Part shown: one piece after another, positions 16,671 through 24,606 of the stretch | Layout of the letters: the number at the start of each line of letters is the position of its first letter | Numbering within the stretch: the stretch's first letter is position 1 | Assembly (NCBI GenBank): GCA_001298575.1 | Contig: LJCV01000251.1 | Coordinates: forward strand, 1 to 64,000 | DNA from: Actinobacteria bacterium OK074 | Lineage (GTDB): Bacteria; Actinomycetota; Actinomycetes; Streptomycetales; Streptomycetaceae | Length of the DNA stretch: 64,000 nt | Reading direction: 5' to 3' | The notes under the pieces: generated by a model | The model's database searches: none | What the model was told of the DNA's origin: nothing | What the model saw: only the letters and a program-made list of their open reading frames with translations | Position numbers and translations under genes: made by a program

Positions 16671-17543
16671 TCAGATGCTGATAGAGAGGGCGATCGTCCC
16701 CAGCCGCCGTCCGATCTCGTCCTGCAACTGCCGTGCCGCGGGCAGCAGTCGGTCGGCCTGATGGCCCGGCAGGGAGATGGCCATCGTGGCGGCCGTGGCA
16801 CCCACGGTGATCGGAACGGCCGCGCAGACCGTGCCCAGCGCGTACTCCTGGCGTTCGAGGACCGGTTCCATGCGCCGTACGCGGTCCAGCCGTCCCAGCA
16901 GCACGCGCGCGTCCCGCACGGAGTACGGGGTGACCGGCTGGACGGGGTGGCGGTCGAGGTGGTCCCGGCGCCTGTCCTCGTCCAGTTGGGAGAGCAGGCA
17001 CTGGCCGATCGCGTGGGCGTGCCCGGTCTCGCGGAAGTCCGCCCACTCCTCGACCGCCGGAAGCCCGGGGCTGTCGGCGATGCTCATGACCTCGATCTCG
17101 CCCTCCCGGTAGACCGCGTAGTACACGGGTACGCCGATCGAATCCCGCCAGTGGGCGAGCACCTCGTCGAGCGCGCTGCGACGCTTCTGTCCCGCTCCGG
17201 CGCTGCCCAGCCGCTCGGCCGCCTCGCCGAGGAAGAACAGCCCCTTCTCGCGCCGCAGATAGCCCTCGTGGGCGAGCGTGCGCAGCAGGTGGTAGGCGGT
17301 CGGCAGCGCCAGGCCGGTGTCGCGGGCGAGCTGCTTGGCGGGGGCGCCGTGCTCCCGCGCGGCCACCGCCTCCAGGAGCCGCATGGCACGCCGTACGGAT
17401 CCGATGAGGGTGGTGGGATGCGGGGCCGGACCGGGCAGTGTCGCCCCAGACGGTGTCGCCCCGGGTGGAGTCGCCCCAGGCGGTGTCGACCGCGGCGCAG
17501 GGAGGGCGTGGGGATCTGCGGATGCGGTGTCGACCGTGGCCAA
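16671..17543 (-). CDS. ssgR: SsgR, IclR-family activator of ssgA
   Basis: IclR-type regulator: N-terminal winged helix (TLIGSVRRAMRLLEAVAARE, then GLALPTAYHLLRTLAHEGYL) and C-terminal effector domain ending VPITVGATAATMAISLP. In S. coelicolor SsgR controls ssgA, the next gene here. The likely start is TTG 17543 with GGAG seven bases upstream, giving 290 residues. The longer frame to 17633 has Pro/Arg-rich sequence and no ribosome site. About 20 residues between the start and the DNA-binding domain are repeats of PPGAT type encoded by a 15-bp tandem repeat. Confidence 0.9.
   Translation of the reverse strand: MATVDTASADPHALPAPRSTPPGATPPGATPSGATLPGPAPHPTTLIGSVRRAMRLLEAVAAREHGAPAKQLARDTGLALPTAYHLLRTLAHEGYLRREKGLFFLGEAAERLGSAGAGQKRRSALDEVLAHWRDSIGVPVYYAVYREGEIEVMSIADSPGLPAVEEWADFRETGHAHAIGQCLLSQLDEDRRRDHLDRHPVQPVTPYSVRDARVLLGRLDRVRRMEPVLERQEYALGTVCAAVPITVGATAATMAISLPGHQADRLLPAARQLQDEIGRRLGTIALSISI
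17436..17495. repeat. 15-bp tandem repeat inside the 5' part of ssgR
   Basis: Four imperfect copies of cggtgtcgccccagg (17436-17450, 17451-17465, 17466-17480, 17481-17495) encode (S/P)GAT(P/L)P-like repeats in SsgR. Confidence 0.8.
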
Positions 17544-17819
17544 GGGGCACTCCCGGAGCGCGAGGAGGGTCCGCCCGTGCGGGGGACACGGGAGGGGGTG
17601 CGCCGCCCGCGGGGGAATCGTCCGCGGGATCAACCCGGCGTGGAATCTGGGACTTTAACCGCCCCTCACCACCCCCGGGCCCTCCCACCGGGAAACTTCC
17701 CTCCCCCGAGGGAACGCCGCGTTCCGCTCAACGCTCCCGCCGTCACCCGGGCGTGCGCCGCCCCGGCGCCACCGGGCGCCCGCCGCACCAGTCACCCGCC
17801 ACCAGTGACCGTTCCCCCG

Positions 17820-18032
17820 TCACCAATCACCGTGCGACGACGAACTGGACATGAACTTCCGTACGACGTAGATCAGTCCGCCAGCCAAAGCCACGAAGAG
17901 CAGCACCCTGAACAGCAGCCAGACGACGAAGCCGATGACACTCGCTATCAGGCCCCCGAAGACAACCAGCGCGATGACCGGCACCGCGATCCACTTCACC
18001 CACCACGGCAGTCCCGCGAAGATCTCTTGCAT
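17820..18032 (-). CDS. Small DUF5326-type membrane protein
   Basis: It is 70 residues: N-terminus MQEIFAGLPWWVKW, then two hydrophobic segments (about 13-30 and 33-60), then a basic and Ser-rich tail. It resembles the DUF5326 family of short Streptomyces membrane proteins, whose function is unknown. ATG 18032 has AAGGACAGGG upstream. It lies between ssgR and the cupin gene, all on the minus strand with gaps of 160-280 bp, so it is probably a separate unit. Confidence 0.75.
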   Translation of the reverse strand: MQEIFAGLPWWVKWIAVPVIALVVFGGLIASVIGFVVWLLFRVLLFVALAGGLIYVVRKFMSSSSSHGDW

Positions 18033-18194
18033 GGCCCTGTCCTTACCTCTCCACCCGTCGCCCCGCTGCCGGGGCTGTACTTTCCGGGTCCTTCGATGTC
18101 CTGCTTCGATGCTAGGGCCGCGGAAGGGCGGAGCGGGGGCTCCGCATCCCTTGTCCTCCCCTGACTGATCCCCTAGGGAATCCGGGGGCGCGGG

Positions 18195-18512
18195 TCAGCT
18201 CTCGGGTGGAGAGAACACCACCAGGACCCTCAGATCCTCGGTGATGTGGTGGAACTTGTGGGCGACGCCGGCGGGCACGTAGACGACGCTGCCGCGCGCC
18301 ACCTGCGTGGTCTCCATGCCGACCGTGATCGACGCGCGACCGCTGACGACGAAGTACACCTCGTCCTGTCCGTGCGGCTGCTGCGGGTCCGCGGAACCGG
18401 CGTCGAGCGCGTACAGGCCGACCGACATGTTCCTTTCCCGCAAGAACTGCAAATAGGCGCCGTCGTTGGCGGCACGCTCCGCCTCCAGCTCGTCCAGCCG
18501 GAATGCCTTCAT
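18195..18512 (-). CDS. Cupin-domain protein
   Basis: Single small cupin barrel, 105 residues from ATG 18512. It shows the metal-binding pattern of cupin motif 1 (PHGQDEVYFVVSGRASITV) and motif 2 (GSVVYVPAGVAHKFHHI), with His, Glu and His ligands visible. Such proteins can be isomerases, dioxygenases or sensors; nothing here fixes the reaction. The upstream in-frame ATG at 18578 would run into the divergent promoter region. Divergent from the four-TM protein gene at 18590. Confidence 0.8.
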   Translation of the reverse strand: MKAFRLDELEAERAANDGAYLQFLRERNMSVGLYALDAGSADPQQPHGQDEVYFVVSGRASITVGMETTQVARGSVVYVPAGVAHKFHHITEDLRVLVVFSPPES

Positions 18513-18589
18513 CAGACCTGCCCGTCCTTGCTCAGTACGCTCACTACTTGCATCGCGCCCATCAGGCCCCATCTGCAACGATCAGACAC

Positions 18590-18967
18590 ATGAAGAATTT
18601 CGTAGTCAAGACGATCGCCAACGCGGGCGCTCTGGCGGTCGCCGTCTGGGTGCTGGACAAGATCACCCTCACCGGGGACAGCACCGGCAAGAAGGCCGTC
18701 ACGCTCATCGTGGTCGCGCTGCTGTTCGGCCTGGTGAACTTCCTGGTCAAGCCGATCCTGAAGGTACTGACCTTCCCGCTGTTCATCCTGACGCTCGGTC
18801 TGTTCACCCTGGTCGTCAACGCCCTGATGCTGCTGCTGACCTCCTGGCTGGCCGACAGGTTCGACCTCAGCTTCCACGTCGAGGGCTTCTGGACGGCCGT
18901 CCTGGGCGGTCTGATCATCTCAGTCGTCTCCTGGGCGCTGCACGTCGTTCTGCCCGACGAGGACTGA
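18590..18967 (+). CDS. Four-TM membrane protein of the mycobacterial phage-holin-like (PF04020) family
   Basis: It is 125 residues (MKNFVVKTIANAGALAVAVWV) with about four hydrophobic helices and the conserved GLVNFLVKPILKVLTFP loop. The family is widespread in bacterial chromosomes and is named for similarity to phage holins; its role is not known. ATG 18590 has only a weak ribosome site. It ends seven bases before ptpA, so the two are probably co-transcribed with the downstream lyase gene. Confidence 0.85.
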   Translation: MKNFVVKTIANAGALAVAVWVLDKITLTGDSTGKKAVTLIVVALLFGLVNFLVKPILKVLTFPLFILTLGLFTLVVNALMLLLTSWLADRFDLSFHVEGFWTAVLGGLIISVVSWALHVVLPDED

Positions 18968-18974
18968 CACCCCG

Positions 18975-19463
18975 ATGACCTACCGCGTCTGTTTCGTCTG
19001 CACCGGCAACATCTGCCGCTCCCCGATGGCCGAAGCCGTCTTCCACGCGCGCGTGCAGGAAGCGGGACTCGCGGGCCTCGTGGAGGTCGACAGCGCCGGC
19101 ACCGACGGCTGGCACGAGGGCGACGGCGCCGATCCGCGCACCGTCTCCGTCCTGGAGGCGGCCGGCTACGCCGGCGATCACACCGCCCGCCGGTTCCACG
19201 CCTCCTGGTTCGCCCGCCTCGACCTCGTCGTCGCCCTCGACTCCGGCCACTTCAAGGCCCTGCGCCGCCTCGCCCCCCCCCCCCCCCCCGCGGACAAGGT
19301 CCACCTGCTGCGCTCGTTCGACCCCGCGGCCGACGACCTCGACGTACCCGACCCGTACTACGGCGGCCAGGACGGCTTCGAGGCGTGCCTGGAGATGGTC
19401 GAGGCGGCGAGCGAGGGCCTGCTGGACGCGGTGCGCGAGCACGTGAAGGGGCGGGCGGCGTGA
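18975..19463 (+). CDS. ptpA: Low-molecular-weight protein tyrosine phosphatase
   Basis: Phosphotyrosine phosphatase of the arsenate-reductase-like fold, 162 residues. The P-loop CTGNICRS (Cys9, Arg15) binds phosphate and DPYYGG near residue 126 gives the general-acid aspartate. PtpA of S. coelicolor is linked to phosphate-dependent antibiotic production. Odd feature: 17 consecutive C bases (19273-19289) encode APPPPPAD where relatives have an ordinary variable loop. A slip of one base would frameshift the protein before DPYY. The stop overlaps the start of the next gene by four bases (GTGA). Confidence 0.92.
   Translation: MTYRVCFVCTGNICRSPMAEAVFHARVQEAGLAGLVEVDSAGTDGWHEGDGADPRTVSVLEAAGYAGDHTARRFHASWFARLDLVVALDSGHFKALRRLAPPPPPADKVHLLRSFDPAADDLDVPDPYYGGQDGFEACLEMVEAASEGLLDAVREHVKGRAA
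19273..19289. repeat. C17 homopolymer in ptpA
   Basis: Seventeen C in a row, coding for five prolines. It is the longest homopolymer noticed in the window. Confidence 0.9.
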
Positions 19464-20614
19464 GCGCGCAGGACGGCCCCCGGCCGGGTATCGGCGACGG
19501 CACGCGCGCGGTGCGGGCGGGTCTGCCCGAGCCGGTGAAGTACGAACCGGCGCTGCCCGGGCCCGTGTTCGCCGCGCACTACCACCTGCCGGGCGAGCCC
19601 ACCGGCCCGTACACCTACGGCCGCGACGAGAACCCGACGTGGACCCGCCTCGAACGGGCCATCGGCGAGCTGGAGGCGCCCGAGGAGGGCCTGGAAGGGG
19701 GCGTGGAGACGCTCTCCTTCGCCTCCGGGATGGCCGCGACCTCCGCGGTGCTGTTCTCCCAGCTGCGGGCCGGGGACGCCGTCGTGCTGCCGTCCGACGG
19801 CTACCAGGCGCTGCCGCTGGCGATCGAACAGCTGACCGCGTTCGGCGTCGAGGTGCGCACCGCGCCGACCGCGGGGGACGCCCAGCTCGACGTCCTCGAC
19901 GGCGCGCGACTGCTGTGGCTCGAGACCCCCTCCAACCCGGGGCTCGACGTGTGCGACATCCGGCGGCTCGTCGCGGCGGCGCACGCGCAGGGCACCCTCG
20001 TCGCCGTCGACAACACCCTGGCGACCCCGCTGGGCCAGCGGCCGCTGCTGTTGGGCGCCGACTTCTCCGTGGCCAGCGGCACCAAGATGCTCACCGGGCA
20101 CGGGGACCTCCTGCTCGGCTACGTCACCGGCCGCGACGCCGGGCGGATGGCCGAGGTGCGGCGCTGGCGCAAGATCGCCGGGGCGATTCCGGGCCCCATG
20201 GAGGCGTGGCTGGCCCACCGCTCCCTCGCGACCCTGCACCTGCGCGCGGACCGGCAGACCGCCAACGCCCTCGCCGTCGCCGAGGCGCTGCGCGACTGGC
20301 CGGAGGAGACCGGGGTGCGCCACCCGGGGCTGCCGGACGACCCCTCCCACCCGGTGGCTTCCCGGCAGATGGAGCGCTACGGGTGCGTGGTGTCGTTCTC
20401 GCTGCCCACGCGCGCGCGTGCGGAGCGTTTCCTCGACGCGCTGCGTCTCGTGGACGCGGCGACGAGCTTCGGCGGGGTGCGTTCCACGGCCGAGCGGCGG
20501 GGCCGCTGGGGCGGCGACGCCGTACCGGAGGGCTTCATCCGGTTCTCCGCCGGCGCCGAGGACGCCGCGGACCTGGTGGCGGACGTCAAGGCCGCGCTGG
20601 CCGCGTCGGCCTGA
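19460..20614 (+). CDS. Cys/Met-metabolism PLP enzyme (cystathionine gamma-lyase / gamma-synthase family)
   Basis: PLP-dependent enzyme of the trans-sulphuration family, 384 residues. Evidence: N-terminal GTRAVRAGLPEPVKYEPALPG, the YTYGRDENPTWTRLE block that binds PLP phosphate across the dimer, SGMAATSAVLF, and SGTKMLTGHGDLLLG with the Schiff-base lysine. Whether it cleaves or makes cystathionine cannot be decided. The start is GTG 19460, overlapping the ptpA stop by four bases, with AAGGGG upstream, so translation is likely coupled to ptpA. A frameshift in the ptpA C-tract could therefore also affect this gene. Confidence 0.87.
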   Translation: MSAQDGPRPGIGDGTRAVRAGLPEPVKYEPALPGPVFAAHYHLPGEPTGPYTYGRDENPTWTRLERAIGELEAPEEGLEGGVETLSFASGMAATSAVLFSQLRAGDAVVLPSDGYQALPLAIEQLTAFGVEVRTAPTAGDAQLDVLDGARLLWLETPSNPGLDVCDIRRLVAAAHAQGTLVAVDNTLATPLGQRPLLLGADFSVASGTKMLTGHGDLLLGYVTGRDAGRMAEVRRWRKIAGAIPGPMEAWLAHRSLATLHLRADRQTANALAVAEALRDWPEETGVRHPGLPDDPSHPVASRQMERYGCVVSFSLPTRARAERFLDALRLVDAATSFGGVRSTAERRGRWGGDAVPEGFIRFSAGAEDAADLVADVKAALAASA

Positions 20615-20692
20615 CGGCACCTTCCTGACCAGCCGTCGAGTACCGCCGGCGGGCGTCCGGGCCGTCGCGGCGCCCGGCCGCCGGACACGACA

Positions 20693-20729
20693 GGCGGTCC
20701 GAACCTCCCCCCTCGTGGCTCGGACCGCC
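20693..20729. terminator. Terminator hairpin after the lyase gene
   Basis: Perfect 10-bp inverted repeat ggcggtccga (20693-20702) / tcggaccgcc (20720-20729) with a 17-nt loop, 79 bp after the stop codon. Confidence 0.65.
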
Positions 20730-20808
20730 CCGGTTCCGCGCGCCAAGAACCGCCCGCACAAGGCTAGTTGACTCTGTGTCAGTGTCCAATCACAGTAGCG
20801 ACAGCGCC

Positions 20809-20826
20809 CTATCGACTTATTTATAG
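20809..20826. promoter_or_regulatory. Possible LysR autoregulatory site
   Basis: The sequence ctatcgacttatttatag has matching ends (CTAT/ATAG) in an AT-rich patch 40 bp upstream of the LysR gene start, the usual place for a LysR T-N11-A type site. Confidence 0.35.
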
Positions 20827-20866
20827 TTGGGCGCCTGCCGGGGATGTCGGGAGGGGAGGGGACACC

Positions 20867-21772
20867 GTGGATCTGGCCCTGCTGCGCACCTTCGTGACCG
20901 TGCACCGGGCCGGTTCCTTCACCCGCGCGGCCGCCCTGCTCGGCCTCTCGCAGCCCGCGGTCACCTCGCAGATCCGCACGCTGGAGCGCCAGTTGGGCCG
21001 CCCGCTCTTCCTGCGCCAGGCCCGCGGGGTGACCCCCACGACCATCGGCGACGAACTCGCCCACAAGGCCGCGCCGCATCTGGACGCCCTGGTGGAGATC
21101 ACCGAGACCGGCCTCGGCACGTACTCCTCCGAGCGCACCCTCCATCTGGCCGGGCCCCCGGAGTTCACCGCCGAGCGCGTACTGCCCGCGCTCATGGAGC
21201 TGAGCGGCGACGACGGCCAGGGCTTCGCGTTGCGGGCCTCGTTCGGGACCGCCGACGAGAGCCTGGAGGGGCTGGCCGCCGGGCACCACGACCTGGCCGT
21301 CACCACCACCCGGCCGCGCGGCGCCCTGATCGGCGCGACCCCGCTGTGCGACGAGGAGCACGTGCTGGTCGCCGCGCCGCGCTGGGCCGACCGGCTCGGC
21401 CCGGGAAGCCTGCGCCACCGGGGCGCGTCCGCGGTGGCGGACCTGCCCGTGGTCGAGGTGCACGAGTCCCTGCCGTTCGTCACCCGCTACTGGGCCACCG
21501 TCTTCGACGCGCGCCCGGCCGCCTCGGGCACCGTCATCGTCCCCGACCTGCGCGCGGTCCTCGCCTGCGCCGCCACGGGCGCCGGCCTGGCCGTACTGCC
21601 GCGCTATCTGTGCGCCGGGGCCCTGGAACGCGGTGACGTGGTGGCGCTGCTCGATCCCGCTGTCCCTCCTTTAAGGACGTACTTCCTGGCGGTCCGCACG
21701 GGTACGCTGGCGATGCCGCACATCGCGCGGGCACACGAGTGGCTGCTGAGTGCGGCCGCGGAGTGGTGCTGA
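20867..21772 (+). CDS. LysR-family transcriptional regulator with a TTA codon
   Basis: It is 301 residues: winged HTH at the N-terminus (LLRTFVTVHRAGSFTRAAALL, then LSQPAVTSQIRTLERQLG) and the LysR substrate-binding domain. The start is GTG 20867 with GGGGAGGGG upstream; a longer frame from 20768 lacks this signal. Codon 269 (21671-21673) is TTA, so it should need the bldA tRNA. The effector and targets are unknown. It is on the same strand as the lyase gene but separated by 250 bp with a hairpin. Confidence 0.92.
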   Translation: MDLALLRTFVTVHRAGSFTRAAALLGLSQPAVTSQIRTLERQLGRPLFLRQARGVTPTTIGDELAHKAAPHLDALVEITETGLGTYSSERTLHLAGPPEFTAERVLPALMELSGDDGQGFALRASFGTADESLEGLAAGHHDLAVTTTRPRGALIGATPLCDEEHVLVAAPRWADRLGPGSLRHRGASAVADLPVVEVHESLPFVTRYWATVFDARPAASGTVIVPDLRAVLACAATGAGLAVLPRYLCAGALERGDVVALLDPAVPPLRTYFLAVRTGTLAMPHIARAHEWLLSAAAEWC

Positions 21773-21826
21773 CCTGCGCCGACCGCGTGCCCTGCGAGCT
21801 TCGCCGTCCTTGCCGCAATTCGCCAT

Positions 21827-21840
21827 GTTTCACGTGAAAC
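21827..21840. promoter_or_regulatory. parS site 5
   Basis: Perfect 14-bp parS in the gap between the LysR gene and the NUDIX gene, 22 bp before the NUDIX start. Confidence 0.92.
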
Positions 21841-21861
21841 AAGATGGGCCACATTCCCCCC

Positions 21862-22344
21862 ATGACCGTTCGCCCCGTGGTCAAGCGCACCGCCCGCGCC
21901 GTCCTGCTCGACGGCGACGACCTGATCCTGATCAAGCGGACCAAGCCCGGCGTCGACCCCTACTGGGTCACCCCGGGCGGCGGTGTCGAGCCCGAGGACA
22001 CGACCGTCGTCGACGCCCTCCACCGCGAGGTGTACGAGGAACTCGGCGCCAAGATCTCCGACGTGGTGCCCTGCTTCGTGGACACCGTCGAACACATCGG
22101 CGAGGACGGCGGCGCGAGCGGCGTGAAGGTCGCGCACTTCTTCGCCTGCCGGCTGGAGTCCATGAACCAGAGCCTGCGGCACGGCCCGGAGATCGACGAG
22201 CCGAACGGCGAGTACGAGATCGTCCGGGTGCCGTTCACCCGGGTCGGCATCGCCTCGGTGCACCTGGTCCCGCTCTCGCTGCGGCACTACCTCGACGGCA
22301 ACATCGAGGGCGTACGGGCGATGCACGCGCCCGACCTGGGCTGA
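21862..22344 (+). CDS. NUDIX hydrolase
   Basis: Mg-dependent hydrolase of nucleoside-diphosphate-linked substrates, 160 residues from ATG 21862. The NUDIX box is complete: GGGVEPEDTTVVDALHREVY followed by EELG, matching GX5EX7REUXEEXGU. The substrate cannot be told. An in-frame ATG at 21844 directly behind the parS site would add six residues; neither has a clear ribosome site. It converges on the flavohaemoglobin-like gene with an 18-bp gap. Confidence 0.88.
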   Translation: MTVRPVVKRTARAVLLDGDDLILIKRTKPGVDPYWVTPGGGVEPEDTTVVDALHREVYEELGAKISDVVPCFVDTVEHIGEDGGASGVKVAHFFACRLESMNQSLRHGPEIDEPNGEYEIVRVPFTRVGIASVHLVPLSLRHYLDGNIEGVRAMHAPDLG

Positions 22345-22362
22345 ACCCGCCGGCCCCCGGCG

Positions 22363-23997
22363 TCAGTCCCCCGCCGCGACGAGTTCCTCCACCGAGTCGT
22401 GCCGTATGCGGTGGACGGGCACGCCGACCGACTTGAGGACGTCCACACCCCGGCGGATCATGCCGGGCGGGCCGGAGAGATAGGCGTCCCGGTCGTACCA
22501 GGGCCCGTAGTCCCGGATGGCGTCCGGGAGTTGGAGCAGTCCGTTGCGCTGGTCCACGACCGGGCGGATCTGGAGCCAGGAGTGGGCCTGCTGGAGCCGG
22601 AGCATGGTGTCGATGTCGTAGAGGTCGTGGTCCGTGCGGGCGCCGTAGAAGACCTCGACGAGCCGCCGTTTGCCGTGCTCGGCGACGTCCTCGACCAGGG
22701 CCTTGATGGGCGCTATGCCGGTGCCGCCGCCCACGCAGAGCAGGCCGTTGTCGCCGTCGTGGTCGACGGTCATCGTGCCGGCGGGCGGTCCGAGCCGCAG
22801 TACGTCGCCGGGCCGGGCGCGGTGCACGAGGGCGTTGGAGACCCAGCCCGCCGGGACCGCCTTCACGTGGAACGACAGCAGCCCGTCGGAGCGGGGCGCC
22901 GAGGCGAAGGAGTAGTGCCGCCAGATCCGCGGCCACCAGGGTGTCTCCAGGCTCGCGTACTGGCCGGCCAGGAACGGGTAGGGCTGGTCGGGGCGGACCG
23001 TGATGACGGCGACGTCCGGGGTGCGCAGCTCGTGCGCGACGACCTCGCCGTGCCACCAGGCGGGGGCGCGCTGTTCGTCGGCGGCGGCGGCGTCGATCAT
23101 CACCTGGGAGATCGTCGTGTACGCCCGTACCCAGGCCGCCTCGGTCTCCGCGTCCCAGATCTCCGTGGCGTACTTGCTCAGCGAGCCGATGAGGCACTCG
23201 CCGACGGCCGGGTAGTGGTCGGGCATCGTGCCGTACTTGCGGTGGCCGCGGCCGAGGTTCTGCAGGTACGCGACGAGGATGTCGGTGCGGTCGATGTGCT
23301 CGGCGGCGGTGATCAGCGCCTTCAGCAGGCGGTCGCGCTGGGCGTCCATCGCGGCCGGGAACAGCTGGCGCAGCTCGGGGTGGCGCACGAAGAGGAGCGC
23401 GTAGAAGTACGCGGTGACCTTGTCGGCGACGGGGCCGATCTCGGTCATGGTGCGACGGATGAGCACGGCGTCCGGCGACGCCTTCTCGGCGGGCTCGGCG
23501 GCCACGGGGAGCAGGTCGTCCTCTGCGGGCCGCCGGGGCGCCTCCGGTGCGGGGGCGGGCGGGGCCATGGTCGCGGAGGCGGGCCGCTGGACCGGGACGC
23601 GGGACGGGGCCGCCGCCGGGGTCCGGGAGTCGGGCGCCGGAACGCGCGGCTGGGGCGCCGGCGGGTGCGGCTCGGGCACCGGGACGCGTTGTTCGGGCGC
23701 CGGCATCCGCGACTCGAACTCGCGTGCCCTCGGTTCGGGCGCGGCGGGCGGCGCGGGGGCGGCAGGCCGTGCGGGGGCGGCCCGTTGGGTGACCGCCGGG
23801 GGTATTCGCTCCGGTTGGGTGCCGCCGCCGGACGCCGGTCTGCGGACCGGACGCATCCCCGCGAGGCGGTTGCCCTCCTGGACTTCCTGGACCTCCGGAA
23901 CCTCTTGCTCGGGGGCCGCGGACTGCTTGCGGGGAGTGAACCAGCCACCTCCGCCAGAAGTGCCGTTGTCGGCCGACGCGGTGGTCGGAGCGTCCAT
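22363..23997 (-). CDS. Globin-FAD/NAD reductase (flavohaemoglobin-like) with disordered N-terminal extension
   Basis: It is 544 residues from ATG 23997, which has GAGG upstream. Residues 1-180 are Pro/Ala/Arg-rich low complexity. A globin domain follows at about 185-310, with LGRGHRKYG carrying the proximal-type histidine and TAYFYALLF the B-helix tyrosine region. The ferredoxin-reductase module comes last: YSFASAP for FAD and GGGTGIAPIKALVED for NAD(P)H. Flavohaemoglobins oxidise nitric oxide to nitrate; this role is plausible but the long extension is not part of standard Hmp. The upstream frame to 24375 has no start signal. Confidence 0.85.
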   Translation of the reverse strand: MDAPTTASADNGTSGGGGWFTPRKQSAAPEQEVPEVQEVQEGNRLAGMRPVRRPASGGGTQPERIPPAVTQRAAPARPAAPAPPAAPEPRAREFESRMPAPEQRVPVPEPHPPAPQPRVPAPDSRTPAAAPSRVPVQRPASATMAPPAPAPEAPRRPAEDDLLPVAAEPAEKASPDAVLIRRTMTEIGPVADKVTAYFYALLFVRHPELRQLFPAAMDAQRDRLLKALITAAEHIDRTDILVAYLQNLGRGHRKYGTMPDHYPAVGECLIGSLSKYATEIWDAETEAAWVRAYTTISQVMIDAAAADEQRAPAWWHGEVVAHELRTPDVAVITVRPDQPYPFLAGQYASLETPWWPRIWRHYSFASAPRSDGLLSFHVKAVPAGWVSNALVHRARPGDVLRLGPPAGTMTVDHDGDNGLLCVGGGTGIAPIKALVEDVAEHGKRRLVEVFYGARTDHDLYDIDTMLRLQQAHSWLQIRPVVDQRNGLLQLPDAIRDYGPWYDRDAYLSGPPGMIRRGVDVLKSVGVPVHRIRHDSVEELVAAGD

Positions 23998-24606
23998 CGT
24001 GTGCCTCGCCTCGAACATCTTTCGGTCGGTCTGCGCACTTCCTCGTTCGGAAAATGCCCGCTTTCCCCCGCAGACGGCCCTGCGCTTCTCCACGTTCCAG
24101 CTGCGGAATTCCAGCGCGGCCACATTCAACCCAAAATACGGCCGCGTACGGACAAGTAGGCGAGAGTGTGATATTGGCCGCATAACAGCGACCGCAATCG
24201 CCCACTCCCTACCGATACTTGACCGTGTCGGGGGAAAACGCGGACCTTCGATCACTCCGTCCCTTTGCATCCCGCAAGCCTGCGTTCGCGCCCTGTTGTC
24301 CGCGTCCCGATGGACGTGCGTACCTCGCATCGGACGGGAACCGGAGTCGACCCTACCGGCCGCCGCCGCACACACAAGTCCCCCCTTCGATCACCACGAA
24401 AGCCCGACCGGACGAACCGTCAGTTCCTTCGGCTACCGGGCGCGGTGGACCAACGCGCAGGCATCGGTGTTTCACGTGAAACATCTGGACCTCGGGACGG
24501 GCGGGCGCGCGGCACGGTACGGGTGTGGGCACGGCATGGCCAAAAGAGCATGTGCCCGCGGCAATGAGGTGGACGCCGGGGGCCCGGGTCGGACAGCCTG
24601 ACCTGC
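23998..24606. other. Divergent intergenic region (flavohaemoglobin / acetyltransferase)
   Basis: About 600 bp with no gene supported. It contains promoters for both flanking genes, an AT-richer patch near 24120-24200 and parS site 6. Confidence 0.5.
24469..24482. promoter_or_regulatory. parS site 6
   Basis: Perfect 14-bp parS in the divergent gap 125 bp upstream of the acetyltransferase gene. Confidence 0.92.

Noticed and set aside
22859..22872. ccttcacgtggaac inside the flavohaemoglobin gene as a parS
   Set aside because: Three mismatches to the 14-mer; probably coincidence.
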